Notes: generated from the sequence alone by a model not told the origin. 48,248 nt of DNA from Nitrosomonadales bacterium (GCA_023259065.1 JAHFQY010000017.1:1824-50071); one strand, 5' to 3'. Counted from the stretch's first letter, positions 1 to 10,614 are shown. A program made the numbers and translations.

Positions 1-269
1 GCGATGGCCTCGATCTCGGGCACCACCAGGTCCGGCTTTTCCTGCTCGATCAAGGCGCGCAACGCCGCCCCATCCGCCATGTTGATCACAAGGGCGCGAT
101 GCGCCACCTGGTGACCAGGCGCATCGGGATAGCGGTCCACCGCGATGGTTTCCACGCCCAGGCGCTGCAGCGCGATGATGACTTCCTTGCCCAGTTCGCC
201 GCTGCCCAGCAGCATGACTTTGGTGGCAGAGGGGCTCAGCGGGGTGCCGATGGTGATAGTTTTTTTCAT
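1..269 (-). CDS. purT: Formate-dependent phosphoribosylglycinamide formyltransferase PurT (5' end only)
   Basis: The first 89 codons of an ATP-grasp enzyme; the rest lies beyond the left edge. PurT uses ATP and formate to convert GAR to formyl-GAR in purine synthesis in the cytosol. The visible part carries the pre-ATP-grasp Rossmann segment: [13 protein letters not shown] near residues 18-30, then [23 protein letters not shown] and VVPEIEAI, which match the E. coli PurT N-terminus as I recall it. The start is the ATG at 269-267, giving [17 protein letters not shown], a usual PurT beginning. It lies 22 bp downstream of the DMT exporter gene on the same strand, so the two are probably co-transcribed. 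No strong Shine-Dalgarno sequence is seen. Confidence 0.93.
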   Translation of the reverse strand, partial: MKKTITIGTPLSPSATKVMLLGSGELGKEVIIALQRLGVETIAVDRYPDAPGHQVAHRALVINMADGAALRALIEQEKPDLVVPEIEAI

Positions 270-291
270 GCTTGGTTCTCGCAGGTAAATT

Positions 292-1179
292 TCAGTTTTT
301 TTCTGGTTCAGAATGAATTTTGCCAGACAACAGACTGGCCGACACGATCAATACAGCGCCTATCATTTCTCTCGCGCCCATCTTCTCCCCGGCCAGCACA
401 TACGCGGCTATCGCGGCAAATACCAGCTCGGAAAGGAACAGCACAATGGCCTGATTGGCGGGCGTGTAAGTCAGGCCGTATTGTACGGCGAAACTGGTGG
501 CGCAAATAATCAGGCCGACGAGGGCCACCAGCCACCACACCTCCATGGGAATGCTTTGCATCTGCGCAGCCAGATTGCCGTGAAACAGTAAAAACGCCCC
601 AGTCAGGGCGGACGTGCCGAACCACACAGTAGCCGATTTGAAGTTCACGCTCAGATGTTGTGTGTGGCGCACCAGCACGTTGGTCAGGGCGAAGCTCATG
701 CCCGCCGACAGCCCTATCCACTCGGCGCGGCACTGCGGCAGCGGCAGCCCGAGGCTGGGTTGCCACAGCATGACCAGCGCACCGCTGAGCGACAGCAGAA
801 TGACGGAATAACCATAGCGGTTGAGTTTCTCGCCCAGAAACCAGCGCGCAAAAATCACCGTCCACAGCGGCGCCAGGTAAAACAGCAGCAGCACGCGCAT
901 CACCTCGCCATCGAGGATGGCCAGCACATAGCCAAAGTTGGTCCAGCCCGCGCTGATGGTGAGCAGCAAACCCCACCTGCCGGCCACACGCAGCTCGCGC
1001 CAGATGGGGCCGGACACCAGCAGGCCGATAATCAGCGCAATGGAATAAGCAAGGAAAGAGGCCAGCGCCCCGGATACGCCCGCGTGTTCCAGGATACGAA
1101 AGGGATACCAGATCATGCCCCACACGGCGGCGCCGCTGAGTAGGCCGGTGATGGCGGTTATTTTTTGTTTTGATGGCAC
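292..1179 (-). CDS. EamA/DMT-superfamily membrane transporter
   Basis: A 295-residue, strongly hydrophobic protein with about ten predicted membrane helices in two similar halves, the layout of EamA (drug/metabolite transporter) permeases. Family members export or import small metabolites such as amino acids across the inner membrane; the substrate cannot be told here. Visible family traits are the short N-terminal cytosolic stretch, helix 1 with WGMIWYPFR, and the Gly- and Ala-rich helix near the C-terminus followed by a charged tail. The chosen start is a GTG at 1179; ribosome-binding evidence is weak and an internal start is possible. The gene precedes purT by 22 bp on the same strand. Upstream is an inverted-repeat element and the ccd TA module, so this gene marks the edge of the accessory pocket. 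Confidence 0.8.
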   Translation of the reverse strand: MPSKQKITAITGLLSGAAVWGMIWYPFRILEHAGVSGALASFLAYSIALIIGLLVSGPIWRELRVAGRWGLLLTISAGWTNFGYVLAILDGEVMRVLLLFYLAPLWTVIFARWFLGEKLNRYGYSVILLSLSGALVMLWQPSLGLPLPQCRAEWIGLSAGMSFALTNVLVRHTQHLSVNFKSATVWFGTSALTGAFLLFHGNLAAQMQSIPMEVWWLVALVGLIICATSFAVQYGLTYTPANQAIVLFLSELVFAAIAAYVLAGEKMGAREMIGAVLIVSASLLSGKIHSEPEKN

Positions 1180-1236
1180 TGGCTCAGCCTGTTCGCTAAT
1201 GGATTATTGGTCATTACTTAATTCGCGACACTTTTA

Positions 1237-1332
1237 AATCCCTCCTAACCTCCCTTTGCAAAAGGGAGGAACACTCTGCACACAATGCATGTCGGGTTCC
1301 CCACTTTGCAAAAGGGGGGCTAGGGGGGATTG
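1237..1332. repeat. Short inverted-repeat (MITE-like) element, C/G-tract family
   Basis: The ends are inverted copies of one another: AATCCCTCCTAACCTCCC at the left, and the right end read on the opposite strand gives AATCCCCCCTAGCCCCCC. Each arm runs into a TTTGCAAAAGGG-type inner palindrome (about 1255-1268 and 1307-1320). The core between the arms is about 30 bp with no ORF. Similar C-tract elements with a TTTGCAAA centre recur between genes in many bacterial genomes, so this is probably a dispersed non-coding repeat rather than a gene-specific terminator. Confidence 0.65.
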
Positions 1333-1413
1333 AAATTGTTTCATCTGGTTGTCATGATTTACGTAAAGCTCAATATAGAGTGACTGGAAAACTTTCCAGA
1401 TTGGAATTGCGGA

Positions 1414-1728
1414 TCAAATTCCGGTAAACAACAAATCCAGCGCGGCGATGATTTCATCGCGCTTGTGCTTGAGAGATGCCACCTTGTCGCCCAGCGAACG
1501 ACAGGAGATACCCGCCAGTTCCGCCGTTGACATCACAACGGCGCTTCCCTTGATTTTGAATTCCGGGTTAAGAACCTTGGCCACCCCGCCCATCTCCTCA
1601 GCCAGCACCAGCGGCACGACAACCCGGGTCGCCAGCGCATCGAGCAAATCCGCCTGCACGTCCAGCAGGTAAGGAATCGCCTTGCGTGATGCAGCATTCG
1701 GATTGATATAGACATCAAACTGCGCCAT
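1414..1728 (-). CDS. ccdB: CcdB-family gyrase-poison toxin
   Basis: A 104-residue protein of CcdB size and pattern. In the family, the toxin poisons DNA gyrase subunit A unless held by CcdA. It starts MAQFDVYINPN and contains YLLDVQADLLDALATRVVVPL near residues 20-40, matching the DVQSD...RxVIPL stretch of F-plasmid CcdB. It ends LLFTGI. The terminal Gly-Ile needed for gyrase poisoning is kept, but the Trp that precedes it in F CcdB (W99) is Thr here. I recall the Vibrio fischeri chromosomal toxin also ending in TGI, so loss of activity should not be assumed. Its ATG (1728-1726) overlaps the ccdA stop by one base, so translation is coupled, with the antitoxin first. Confidence 0.9.
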   Translation of the reverse strand: MAQFDVYINPNAASRKAIPYLLDVQADLLDALATRVVVPLVLAEEMGGVAKVLNPEFKIKGSAVVMSTAELAGISCRSLGDKVASLKHKRDEIIAALDLLFTGI

Positions 1729-1976
1729 CAGAATCGCCTCAGGCCATCGCTGAACGTTCCGTGCAATTCGATACGTTGGTTATAACCATCCAGCGCGGAT
1801 TTATTCTCGGCCAACCACTGGCCGCGCCGCGCTTCCCGGATGATCTCGACCAAATGCAACTCCAGGGTTTGGGAGAGATTGATGTTGAATTGCTTCGCCT
1901 GCAGCAAGAGATCTGCGTTGATACTGAGGTTGGCAGATTTCTTGGGAGCATCGCGATTGAATATCACATTGTCCAT
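1728..1976 (-). CDS. ccdA: CcdA-family antitoxin
   Basis: An 82-residue antitoxin starting at the ATG 1976-1974 (MDNVIFNRD), preceded by a GGA-containing ribosome site; a longer upstream reading frame is not needed, since CcdA proteins are usually 70-80 residues. The N-terminal half (NLSINADLLLQAKQF, then NINLSQTLE) fits the ribbon-helix-helix DNA-binding fold that represses the ccd operon. The C-terminal half (REARRGQWLAENKSALDG, then IELHGTFSDGLRRF) follows the CcdB-binding tail of F CcdA (RWKAENQ...NGSFADE). It overlaps ccdB by one base. It is transcribed away from higB, with 153 bp between the two start codons. Confidence 0.9.
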   Translation of the reverse strand: MDNVIFNRDAPKKSANLSINADLLLQAKQFNINLSQTLELHLVEIIREARRGQWLAENKSALDGYNQRIELHGTFSDGLRRF

Positions 1977-2095
1977 GGCTTTTCCAGATACGCTTGATGC
2001 GCACAGCTTATGCGCATCAACTAGGCGCGTCAAGAATGCAATAAATGCAAGCTGCCCCCCGAGATTTCCCTGTAACTGGTCGACAATCTGAGCTA

Positions 2096-2130
2096 TTGAC
2101 CAATTATATCAATTTGATATAATTAACCCA
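2096..2130 (+). promoter_or_regulatory. higB promoter with perfect 23-bp palindromic operator
   Basis: A sigma70-type promoter is visible: -35 TTGACC at 2096-2101, 16-bp spacer, -10 TATAAT at 2118-2123. Between and over these lies a perfect palindrome, arms AATTATATCAA (2102-2112) and TTGATATAATT (2114-2124) around one central T, so the right arm contains the -10 box. This is the placement expected for an autorepressor site of the HigA-HigB complex. The higB ATG is at 2130, about 7 bp after the -10 box, so the mRNA probably begins at or next to the start codon. No Shine-Dalgarno sequence precedes it. Confidence 0.75.
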
Positions 2131-2432
2131 TGCACATCATTTCCATCAAAATGCTTCGGGATTTCTGGCGTAAACATCCTGAGGCGGAGGGGGTGCTGCG
2201 CGAGTGGCACTCGGTGGTTGAGCATGCCGATTTCATGGACTTCAACCATGTTCGAGCAATGTTCAACTCCGCCGACTATGTGCCACCCTACACAATTTTT
2301 GACATTGGCGGCAATAATTATCGCTTGGTAGTCATCGTCCGGTACAGATTCAAAAAGATTTTTGTGCATCAGGTAATGACGCATCGGGAATATGACAACT
2401 GGAACAAGCTCTATCGGAAAGGCAAGGTGTAA
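2130..2432 (+). CDS. higB: HigB-family mRNA interferase toxin
   Basis: A 100-residue RelE-fold toxin. HigB toxins cut translated mRNA on the ribosome and are neutralised by HigA. Visible family features are MHIISIKMLRDFWRKHPEAE at the start, AMFNSADYVPPYTIFDIGGN in the middle (the F-x-I-G-G-N stretch), then YRLVVIVRYRFKKIFVHQVM and THREYDNW near the end (VMTHxEYD is typical). The first ATG agrees with the family N-terminus even though no ribosome site precedes it; the promoter position suggests a leaderless message. Toxin-first order, 2 bp before higA, is usual for this family. Confidence 0.93.
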   Translation: MHIISIKMLRDFWRKHPEAEGVLREWHSVVEHADFMDFNHVRAMFNSADYVPPYTIFDIGGNNYRLVVIVRYRFKKIFVHQVMTHREYDNWNKLYRKGKV

Positions 2433-2434
2433 TC

Positions 2435-2863
2435 ATGCGCGCATCTCATACTCAATTTGACATCAAGGCCATTCAACGCTCCTGGCAGGTCTTTGACTCC
2501 ATGGCTCACCTGCGCCCCATACACAACGAGGCCGAGTACACACGCATGGTATCCCTGATGAACTCTTTGCTTGATGCCCTGGGGGACAAGGAAGACAACG
2601 CCATGGCTGGCCTGCTTGATTTAGTCGGTGATCTGGTTTGGAAATATGAACAGGAGCACCACGCTATTGCGCCGGCAGAGCCGAAGGACGCACTGCGCTT
2701 CTTGATAAATGCCCGCAACCTGAAGCAGGAAGACCTGGCAGCCATCGTTCCCCAGAGCAATCTATCCGCGATTCTGGCAGGCAAGAGGAAAATCAGCGCA
2801 ACGCTGGCCGGCAAACTGGGTAAGTTCTTCGGCGTGAGTCCCGCTTTATTTGTGCCAAGCTAA
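2435..2863 (+). CDS. higA: HigA-family antitoxin with helix-turn-helix domain
   Basis: A 142-residue antitoxin, near the E. coli HigA length. The N-terminal part (residues about 1-85) is helical and contains an IHNEAEYTRMVSLMNSLLD stretch typical of the family. The C-terminal part is an XRE-type helix-turn-helix: LKQEDLAAIVPQSNLSAIL followed by AGKRKISATLAGKLGKFFG. The protein should bind HigB and, with it, the palindrome upstream of higB. The ATG follows the higB stop by 2 bp and has AAGGTG as ribosome site inside the end of higB. No terminator is recognised before dapC. Confidence 0.92.
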   Translation: MRASHTQFDIKAIQRSWQVFDSMAHLRPIHNEAEYTRMVSLMNSLLDALGDKEDNAMAGLLDLVGDLVWKYEQEHHAIAPAEPKDALRFLINARNLKQEDLAAIVPQSNLSAILAGKRKISATLAGKLGKFFGVSPALFVPS

Positions 2864-2981
2864 TCTGGCAACTGCACAGGGACTTTGGCACGTGTACAGG
2901 AATATCACGCCAATATCAGCTGGAGAACTCGACAAGTTACAGCAAAAGCAGCATCGTCACGCGTTAGCCCGGCGCTTCATT

Positions 2982-2987
2982 TATAAT
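2982..2987 (+). promoter_or_regulatory. Possible -10 box for the dapC transcript
   Basis: TATAAT stands 30 bp before the dapC ATG in the gap after higA. No convincing -35 box is found at 16-18 bp, so this is only a candidate. Confidence 0.3.
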
Positions 2988-3017
2988 CCCGCACCGTCCC
3001 GCTTCAACAGATAAAAC

Positions 3018-4214
3018 ATGAATCCGCTGCTCGACCAACTGCAACCCTATCCATTCCAGAAGCTCGCCGCCCTGTTCAAGGGGGTAACGCCCAATGCGGC
3101 GTACAAGCCGGTCGCCCTGCATATCGGCGAACCCAAGCACGCCACGCCGCAATTCATCTGCGATGCCTTGAGCGCCAACCTCTCGGGACTGGCGAATTAT
3201 CCCACAACCGTGGGTAGCGACGCGCTGCGCATGAGCATTGCCGCCTGGCTGCAGCGCCGCTATGGCTTGCCCGCGCTGGATGCCAAGACGCAGGTGTTGC
3301 CGGTGAATGGCAGCCGCGAGGCGCTGTTCGCCTTTGCCCAGGCGGTGATAGACCGCAGCCGCCCCAACCCTGCCGTGGTGTGCCCCAATCCTTTCTACCA
3401 GATTTATGAAGGCGCCGCGTTGCTGGCGGGCGCAACGCCGCATTTTTTCAACACCCTGCCGCAAGATAATTACGCGCTGAATTTTGACCAGATAGACGAG
3501 GCGACCTGGCAGCGCACGCAGCTGATTTATGTGTGCTCTCCCGGCAACCCCAACGGCCATGTAATGCCCTTGTCGGAATGGAAGACGCTGTTCGAGATGT
3601 CCGACCGCTACGGCTTTGTGATTGCGGCGGACGAATGCTATTCGGAAATCTATTTTGACACGCCTCCCTTGGGTGCGCTGGAAGCCGCGCACAAGCTGGG
3701 CCGCAGCGATTACCGCAACCTGGTGATATTCTCCAGCCTGTCCAAGCGCTCCAACGTGCCTGGCCTGCGCTCGGGCTTTGTGGCGGGCGACGCGAAGGTG
3801 CTGGAAAAATTCACCCTGTACCGCACCTACCACGGTTGCGCCATGAACCCGGCCGTGCAGGCGGCCAGCGCCGCCGCCTGGCAGGATGAGGCGCATGTCG
3901 CGGAGAACCGCCGCCTGTATGCGGAAAAATTCAGCAAGGTCATGGAGATACTCAAGCCGGTGCTGCCGGTCACCCTGCCGGACGCCAGTTTTTACCTTTG
4001 GCTGCGTGTGCCTATCGCCGACACCAGCTTCGCGCAACAGCTGCATCGCGACTATAATGTCACCGTGCTGCCCGGCAGCTTCCTCGCACGCGAAGCGCGC
4101 GGAATCAACCCGGGCGAAAATTTTGTGCGCATTGCGCTGGTGGCCTCGCTGGAAGAAACACTGGAGGCCGCAAAGCGCATCGCCGAATTCACCCAAAAAA
4201 TCAAATCAACATAA
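3018..4214 (+). CDS. dapC: N-succinyldiaminopimelate aminotransferase DapC
   Basis: A 398-residue PLP-dependent class I/II aminotransferase. It transfers an amino group from glutamate to N-succinyl-2-amino-6-ketopimelate in the succinylase branch of lysine and diaminopimelate synthesis (cytosol). Visible features are [11 protein letters not shown] near residues 35-43, SPGNPNG at 174-180, the Asp of AADECYSE near 205, and the PLP lysine in [15 protein letters not shown] (K243), with the carboxylate-binding Arg in the C-terminal part. DapC rather than a general aspartate aminotransferase is supported by dapD 23 bp downstream and dapE further on. Translation starts at the first ATG ([13 protein letters not shown]), a usual DapC beginning. 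Confidence 0.93.
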   Translation: MNPLLDQLQPYPFQKLAALFKGVTPNAAYKPVALHIGEPKHATPQFICDALSANLSGLANYPTTVGSDALRMSIAAWLQRRYGLPALDAKTQVLPVNGSREALFAFAQAVIDRSRPNPAVVCPNPFYQIYEGAALLAGATPHFFNTLPQDNYALNFDQIDEATWQRTQLIYVCSPGNPNGHVMPLSEWKTLFEMSDRYGFVIAADECYSEIYFDTPPLGALEAAHKLGRSDYRNLVIFSSLSKRSNVPGLRSGFVAGDAKVLEKFTLYRTYHGCAMNPAVQAASAAAWQDEAHVAENRRLYAEKFSKVMEILKPVLPVTLPDASFYLWLRVPIADTSFAQQLHRDYNVTVLPGSFLAREARGINPGENFVRIALVASLEETLEAAKRIAEFTQKIKST

Positions 4215-4237
4215 CTAACCTAAAGTCAGGAAGAACC

Positions 4238-5059
4238 ATGCCACAACTGCAAAAAATCATCGACGACGCCTTTGAACGCCGTGCCGAAATCACCCCGCGC
4301 AACGTGGATGCCCAGCTCAAGGAAGCCATCAACACCGTGATGGAGTACATCGACCAGGGCAAACTGCGCGTGGCAGAAAAGATTGACGGCCAGTGGGTGA
4401 CCCATCAATGGCTGAAGAAGGCTGTGCTGCTGTCTTTCCGCATCGAGGACAACTCGTTTATCAAGGGCGGCTTTACCAATTACTACGACAAGGTTCCGTC
4501 TAAATTTGCCGACTACAACTCCAAGGATTTCCGCGAAGGCGGTTTCCGCGTGGTGCCTCCCGCTGCCGCGCGCAAAGGTTCGTTCATCGCCAAGAACGTG
4601 GTGCTGATGCCCTCCTACGTGAACATCGGCGCCTATGTGGACGAAGGCACCATGGTAGACACCTGGGCAACTGTGGGTTCCTGCGCGCAGATCGGCAAGA
4701 ACGTGCACCTCTCCGGCGGCGTCGGTATCGGCGGCGTGCTGGAGCCGGTGCAGGCCAACCCCACCATCATCGAAGACAACTGCTTTATCGGCGCGCGCTC
4801 AGAGGTTGTTGAAGGCGTGATTGTGGAAGAAGGCTCGGTGATCTCCATGGGCGTATACATCGGCCAGAGCACCAAGATTTATGACCGCGAAACCGGCACC
4901 GTCACCTATGGCCGCATTCCCGCCGGCTCTGTGGTGGTTTCCGGCAACCTGCCTTCCAAGGACGGCAGCTACAGCCTGTACTGCGCCGTGATCGTGAAGA
5001 AGGTGGATGCCAAGACGCTGGGCAAGGTGGGCATCAACGAACTGCTGCGCGGAATCTGA
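4238..5059 (+). CDS. dapD: Tetrahydrodipicolinate N-succinyltransferase DapD
   Basis: A 273-residue enzyme that transfers succinyl from succinyl-CoA to tetrahydrodipicolinate, the step before DapC. The N-terminal 100 residues are helical ([17 protein letters not shown]). The central part is a left-handed beta-helix of hexapeptide repeats, visible as [32 protein letters not shown] and [16 protein letters not shown], and it includes [16 protein letters not shown]. Length and sequence match the E. coli type closely. A ribosome site (AGGAAG) precedes the ATG. The gene follows dapC closely and they probably share a transcript. An inverted-repeat element separates it from pilU. Confidence 0.97.
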   Translation: MPQLQKIIDDAFERRAEITPRNVDAQLKEAINTVMEYIDQGKLRVAEKIDGQWVTHQWLKKAVLLSFRIEDNSFIKGGFTNYYDKVPSKFADYNSKDFREGGFRVVPPAAARKGSFIAKNVVLMPSYVNIGAYVDEGTMVDTWATVGSCAQIGKNVHLSGGVGIGGVLEPVQANPTIIEDNCFIGARSEVVEGVIVEEGSVISMGVYIGQSTKIYDRETGTVTYGRIPAGSVVVSGNLPSKDGSYSLYCAVIVKKVDAKTLGKVGINELLRGI

Positions 5060-5066
5060 ACTTCAG

Positions 5067-5148
5067 TTGCTAGTCGTCAGCTGCTAGTTGGTAGTTATAA
5101 ACCGCCGCATGGCGGCGACAAACCCAACTAATGACTAACGACTAGCGA
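5067..5148. repeat. Short inverted-repeat (MITE-like) element, TAGTCGTTAG family
   Basis: The left end TTGCTAGTCGTCAGCTGC... (5067-5089) and the right end (5126-5148) are imperfect inverted repeats of 23 bp, each built from degenerate TAGTCGTTAGT-like units. The middle holds a small hairpin, CCGCC-GCAT-GGCGG (5102-5115). There is no ORF. It fills almost the whole gap between dapD and pilU. Confidence 0.6.
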
Positions 5149-5169
5149 TTAAAAACTAAGGGGGACATC

Positions 5170-6348
5170 ATGATCATTACGCCATTGCTACAACTCGCAG
5201 CAGAAAAGCAGGCTTCCGACCTGTTTATTTCGGTAGGCGCCCCGATCAGCATCAAGATCGACGGTGTGACGATGCCGGTAAATGCCCAGAAGATGGACCC
5301 CGAGGCTACCAAGCAGATCGCCTACGAGATGATGACCCCGGCGCAAATTGCCACATTCGAAGCGCACATGGAAATGAACTTTTCCTTCCGCGTGCCAAAT
5401 GTGGGCAACTTCCGCGTCAACGTGTTTCGCCAGCGCGGCAGTGTCGCCATCGTGATTCGTTACGTGCTGGGCAAGGTGCTGCAGGTTGAAGAGCTGAACC
5501 TGCCTACCGTGCTCAAGGATCTGGTAATGGCCAAGCGCGGGCTAGTGTTGATGGTGGGCGCCACAGGTTCCGGCAAATCAACCACCCTGGCTGCCATGAT
5601 TGAACACCGCAATGCCACCACCAACGGCCATATCCTGACTATTGAGGATCCGGTGGAATACCTGTTCAGGCACAACAAGTGCGTGGTCAACCAGCGTGAG
5701 ATCGGCGATGACACCGAGTCCTACGAAAATGCCCTGATCAGCGCGATGCGCGAGGCGCCTGACGTGTTGATGATAGGCGAGGTGCGCGACCGCGAAACAC
5801 TCAAGCACGCGCTGATCTTTGCCCAGACCGGCCACCTGTGTTTGTCCACGCTGCATGCCAACAACAGTTACCACGCGCTTAACCGTATCGTGAACTTCTT
5901 CCCCTACGATGCGCGCCAAAGCGTGCTGTCCGACCTGGCCATGTGTTTGCGCGCGGTCATCTCGCAACGCTTGATACGCAACGCCAAGGGCCGATTGATG
6001 CCCGCGGTGGAGGTGATGATCAACACCGCGCATATCGCCGACCTGATCAAGGATGACAAAATCGACGAGATCAAGGACGCGATCAACCAGAGCGTGTCGC
6101 CCGGATCGCAGACCTTCGAGCAGGCACTGTACAAGCTGTTCAAGGATGGTGACATTACCCGTGATGAGGCCATGCGCAATGCCGACTCGGCCAGCAACCT
6201 GTCATCGCTGATCGACTTCTCGCAGACCAGCAAGATGAAGGCCTACGATCCCAGCGCTCCGCATGCAGGCAAAACAGCCGCCCCGACAGCGGGCGCTGCC
6301 GATTTTGGCAGTATCACGCTCAATCTTGATGCACACCCGGATAAATAA
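5170..6348 (+). CDS. pilU: PilT/PilU-type type IV pilus retraction ATPase
   Basis: A 392-residue secretion ATPase of the PilT/PilU group, which powers pilus retraction at the inner membrane. Visible features are the N-terminal PAS-like half (LAAEKQASDLFISVGAPISI), Walker A GATGSGKST at residues 130-138, an Asp box (ILTIEDPVEYLF), Walker B APDVLMIGEVRD near 196-207 and the His box (TGHLCLSTLHANN). PilU is preferred over PilT because of the length, the FRHNKCVVNQREIGDDT stretch and the long low-complexity tail (GKTAAPTAGAADFG). A ribosome site (GGGGG) precedes the ATG. It stands alone among dap genes, with no other pilus gene near except pilW at about 32 kb. Confidence 0.9.
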   Translation: MIITPLLQLAAEKQASDLFISVGAPISIKIDGVTMPVNAQKMDPEATKQIAYEMMTPAQIATFEAHMEMNFSFRVPNVGNFRVNVFRQRGSVAIVIRYVLGKVLQVEELNLPTVLKDLVMAKRGLVLMVGATGSGKSTTLAAMIEHRNATTNGHILTIEDPVEYLFRHNKCVVNQREIGDDTESYENALISAMREAPDVLMIGEVRDRETLKHALIFAQTGHLCLSTLHANNSYHALNRIVNFFPYDARQSVLSDLAMCLRAVISQRLIRNAKGRLMPAVEVMINTAHIADLIKDDKIDEIKDAINQSVSPGSQTFEQALYKLFKDGDITRDEAMRNADSASNLSSLIDFSQTSKMKAYDPSAPHAGKTAAPTAGAADFGSITLNLDAHPDK

Positions 6349-6365
6349 TGAGACTGGGCTCAAGC

Positions 6366-8774
<2,409 letters not shown>

Positions 8775-8779
8775 GCCGC

Positions 8780-9595
8780 ATGGCAGTTGATCACTACGAA
8801 AATTTCCCGGTCGCCTCCATCCTGCTGCCGCGCCGCCTGCGCCGCGCGGTAGAAATCATCTACCACTTTGCACGCCAGGCGGATGATTTTGCCGATGAAG
8901 GCGACCTGCCCGACGCAGAACGCCTGGCCAGGCTGGATGAATTCCGCGCCGAATTGAAACGCATAGAGCACAACGAGCCGCCGCAAACGCAGCTGTTCCG
9001 CGACCTGGCCGAGATCGTGCAGCAATACCAGTTGCCCTTGCAGCTGTTACATGACCTGCTGGATGCCTTTTCGCAGGACGTGGTGAAAAAATGCTATGCT
9101 GATTTCGACGAGGTGCTGGATTACTGCCGCCGTTCGGCCAACCCGGTGGGGCGCTTGCTGCTGCACCTGTACGATGAAGCCACACCGCAGAACCTGATTT
9201 ATTCCGATGCCATCTGCACCAGTCTGCAACTTATCAATTTCTGGCAGGACGTGGCCCGTGACTATGCCATCGGGCGCATCTACCTGCCGCAAGACGACAT
9301 GGCGCTGTTCGGGGTGACCGTGGCGCACATCGACACAGGCCAGGTGGATGCGGACTGGCAGAAACTGATGCAATTCGAGGTGGAGCGCGCCCGCGCCCTG
9401 ATGAAAAGCGGCGCCCCACTGGGCACCATACTGGGCGGGCGCATCGGCCTTGAAATGCGCCTGATCATCGCCGGCGGCAACCGCATCCTGAGCAAGCTCG
9501 AACATGCCCGCTACGACATGTTTCGCAAGCGCCCTGTGTTGCGACCGCATGACTGGGTTATCATGCTGTTCAAGAGTGCACCGTTTGGATTCTGA
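8780..9595 (+). CDS. hpnC: Squalene synthase-like protein HpnC (hydroxysqualene synthase)
   Basis: A 271-residue trans-isoprenyl diphosphate synthase. In the three-enzyme HpnCDE route, HpnC converts presqualene diphosphate to hydroxysqualene. Both Asp-rich motifs are present: RQADDFADEGD (first motif, 35-40) and FWQDVARDYAIGRIYLP (second, 157-161). HpnC rather than HpnD is supported by the NFPVASILLPRRLR start and the altered second motif. It follows prmB by 5 bp, so it may be read from the dap/prmB transcript. An inverted-repeat element separates it from hpnD. Confidence 0.92.
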   Translation: MAVDHYENFPVASILLPRRLRRAVEIIYHFARQADDFADEGDLPDAERLARLDEFRAELKRIEHNEPPQTQLFRDLAEIVQQYQLPLQLLHDLLDAFSQDVVKKCYADFDEVLDYCRRSANPVGRLLLHLYDEATPQNLIYSDAICTSLQLINFWQDVARDYAIGRIYLPQDDMALFGVTVAHIDTGQVDADWQKLMQFEVERARALMKSGAPLGTILGGRIGLEMRLIIAGGNRILSKLEHARYDMFRKRPVLRPHDWVIMLFKSAPFGF

Positions 9596-9613
9596 TTGAA
9601 CCGACAGCACTTG

Positions 9614-9738
9614 TCCGCAGATTGCGCAGATTGACGCCGATTAAGAAACGAATCATCAGCATTGCCGGCCTCACAAAATAAGTGAACAAGATTTTTTTGC
9701 TTCAGTTTGTAATCTATTTAATCTGCGTAATCTGCGGA
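9614..9738. repeat. Short inverted-repeat (MITE-like) element, CCGCAGATT family
   Basis: The ends TCCGCAGATTGCGCAGATT (9614-9632) and AATCTGCGTAATCTGCGGA (9720-9738) are inverted repeats of 19 bp with one mismatch, each made of two AATCTGCG half-units. The core of about 87 bp is AT-rich and non-coding. The element fills most of the hpnC-hpnD gap. Similar units are scattered between genes in many proteobacterial genomes. Confidence 0.65.
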
Positions 9739-9761
9739 TCAAACTGCTTTTCTAAAATGAA

Positions 9762-10595
9762 ATGACTCCAGACCAATACTGCCAGGAAAAGACCGCTGCC
9801 AGCGGCTCCAGCTTCTACTACAGTTTCAAGTTTCTGCCGCATGACAAGCGCCGCGCCATTACCGCACTGTACGCCTTCTGCCGCGAGGTGGATGACGTGG
9901 TGGATGAATGCTCGGATGCCAATGTGGCACGCACCGCGCTGGCCTGGTGGCGCGTGGAGGTTGCCGCCATCTATTCGGGCAAGCCGCAACACCCTGTCAC
10001 CCAGGCGCTGGTGCCCATCGTCAAACAATTCAATTTGCCGCAGGAACATCTGCTGGAAATCATTGACGGCATGGAAATGGATTTGCAGCATCACAGCTAT
10101 GCCGACTTCAAGGCGCTGCAATTGTATTGTTACCGCGTCGCCTCGGTGGTGGGCCTGCTTGCTGCGGAAATCTTCGGCTACAGCGACCGCAAGACGCTCA
10201 AATACGCCCACGATCTTGGCATCGCTTTCCAGCTTACCAACATCATTCGCGACGTGGGCGAGGACGCAAGGCGCGGCCGCATTTACCTGCCTCAGGATGA
10301 ACTCCAGCGATTCGGGGTGAGCAGCCGCGACATTCTTGAGAGCCGCGAAACACCGGAGTTCCAGCAGTTGATGCAATTCCAGATTGAACGCGCACAGCGC
10401 TACTATCAGCAGGCATTGGCACAATTGCCCGAGGTTGACCGCAAAGCCCAGCGCACCGGGCTGATCATGGCTGCTATCTACCGCACCACACTGGAAGAAG
10501 TGGCCGCCTCCGGTTGTCATGTGCTGAGGGAGCGCGTCTCCCTCCCCACGCTGCGCAAATTGTGGCTGGCACTGAAGACGTGGCTAAAGAACTGA
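9762..10595 (+). CDS. hpnD: Presqualene diphosphate synthase HpnD
   Basis: A 277-residue squalene/phytoene synthase family enzyme that joins two farnesyl diphosphates to presqualene diphosphate, the first committed step of the HpnCDE squalene route for hopanoids. Both catalytic motifs are canonical: REVDDVVDEC (DDVVDE at 44-49) and NIIRDVGEDARRGRIYLP (DVGED at 164-168). The N-terminal SGSSFYYSFKFLPHDKR is typical of HpnD. The start codon is the ATG at 9762. A palindromic repeat separates it from hpnE, so the three hpn genes are co-oriented but not tightly packed. Confidence 0.95.
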   Translation: MTPDQYCQEKTAASGSSFYYSFKFLPHDKRRAITALYAFCREVDDVVDECSDANVARTALAWWRVEVAAIYSGKPQHPVTQALVPIVKQFNLPQEHLLEIIDGMEMDLQHHSYADFKALQLYCYRVASVVGLLAAEIFGYSDRKTLKYAHDLGIAFQLTNIIRDVGEDARRGRIYLPQDELQRFGVSSRDILESRETPEFQQLMQFQIERAQRYYQQALAQLPEVDRKAQRTGLIMAAIYRTTLEEVAASGCHVLRERVSLPTLRKLWLALKTWLKN

Positions 10596-10614
10596 AGAAA
10601 GTCCCCTCTCCCCA

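Noticed and set aside
2964-4196. Open frame of 410 codons on the - strand
   Set aside because: It is antisense to dapC, has no family motif and no ribosome site.
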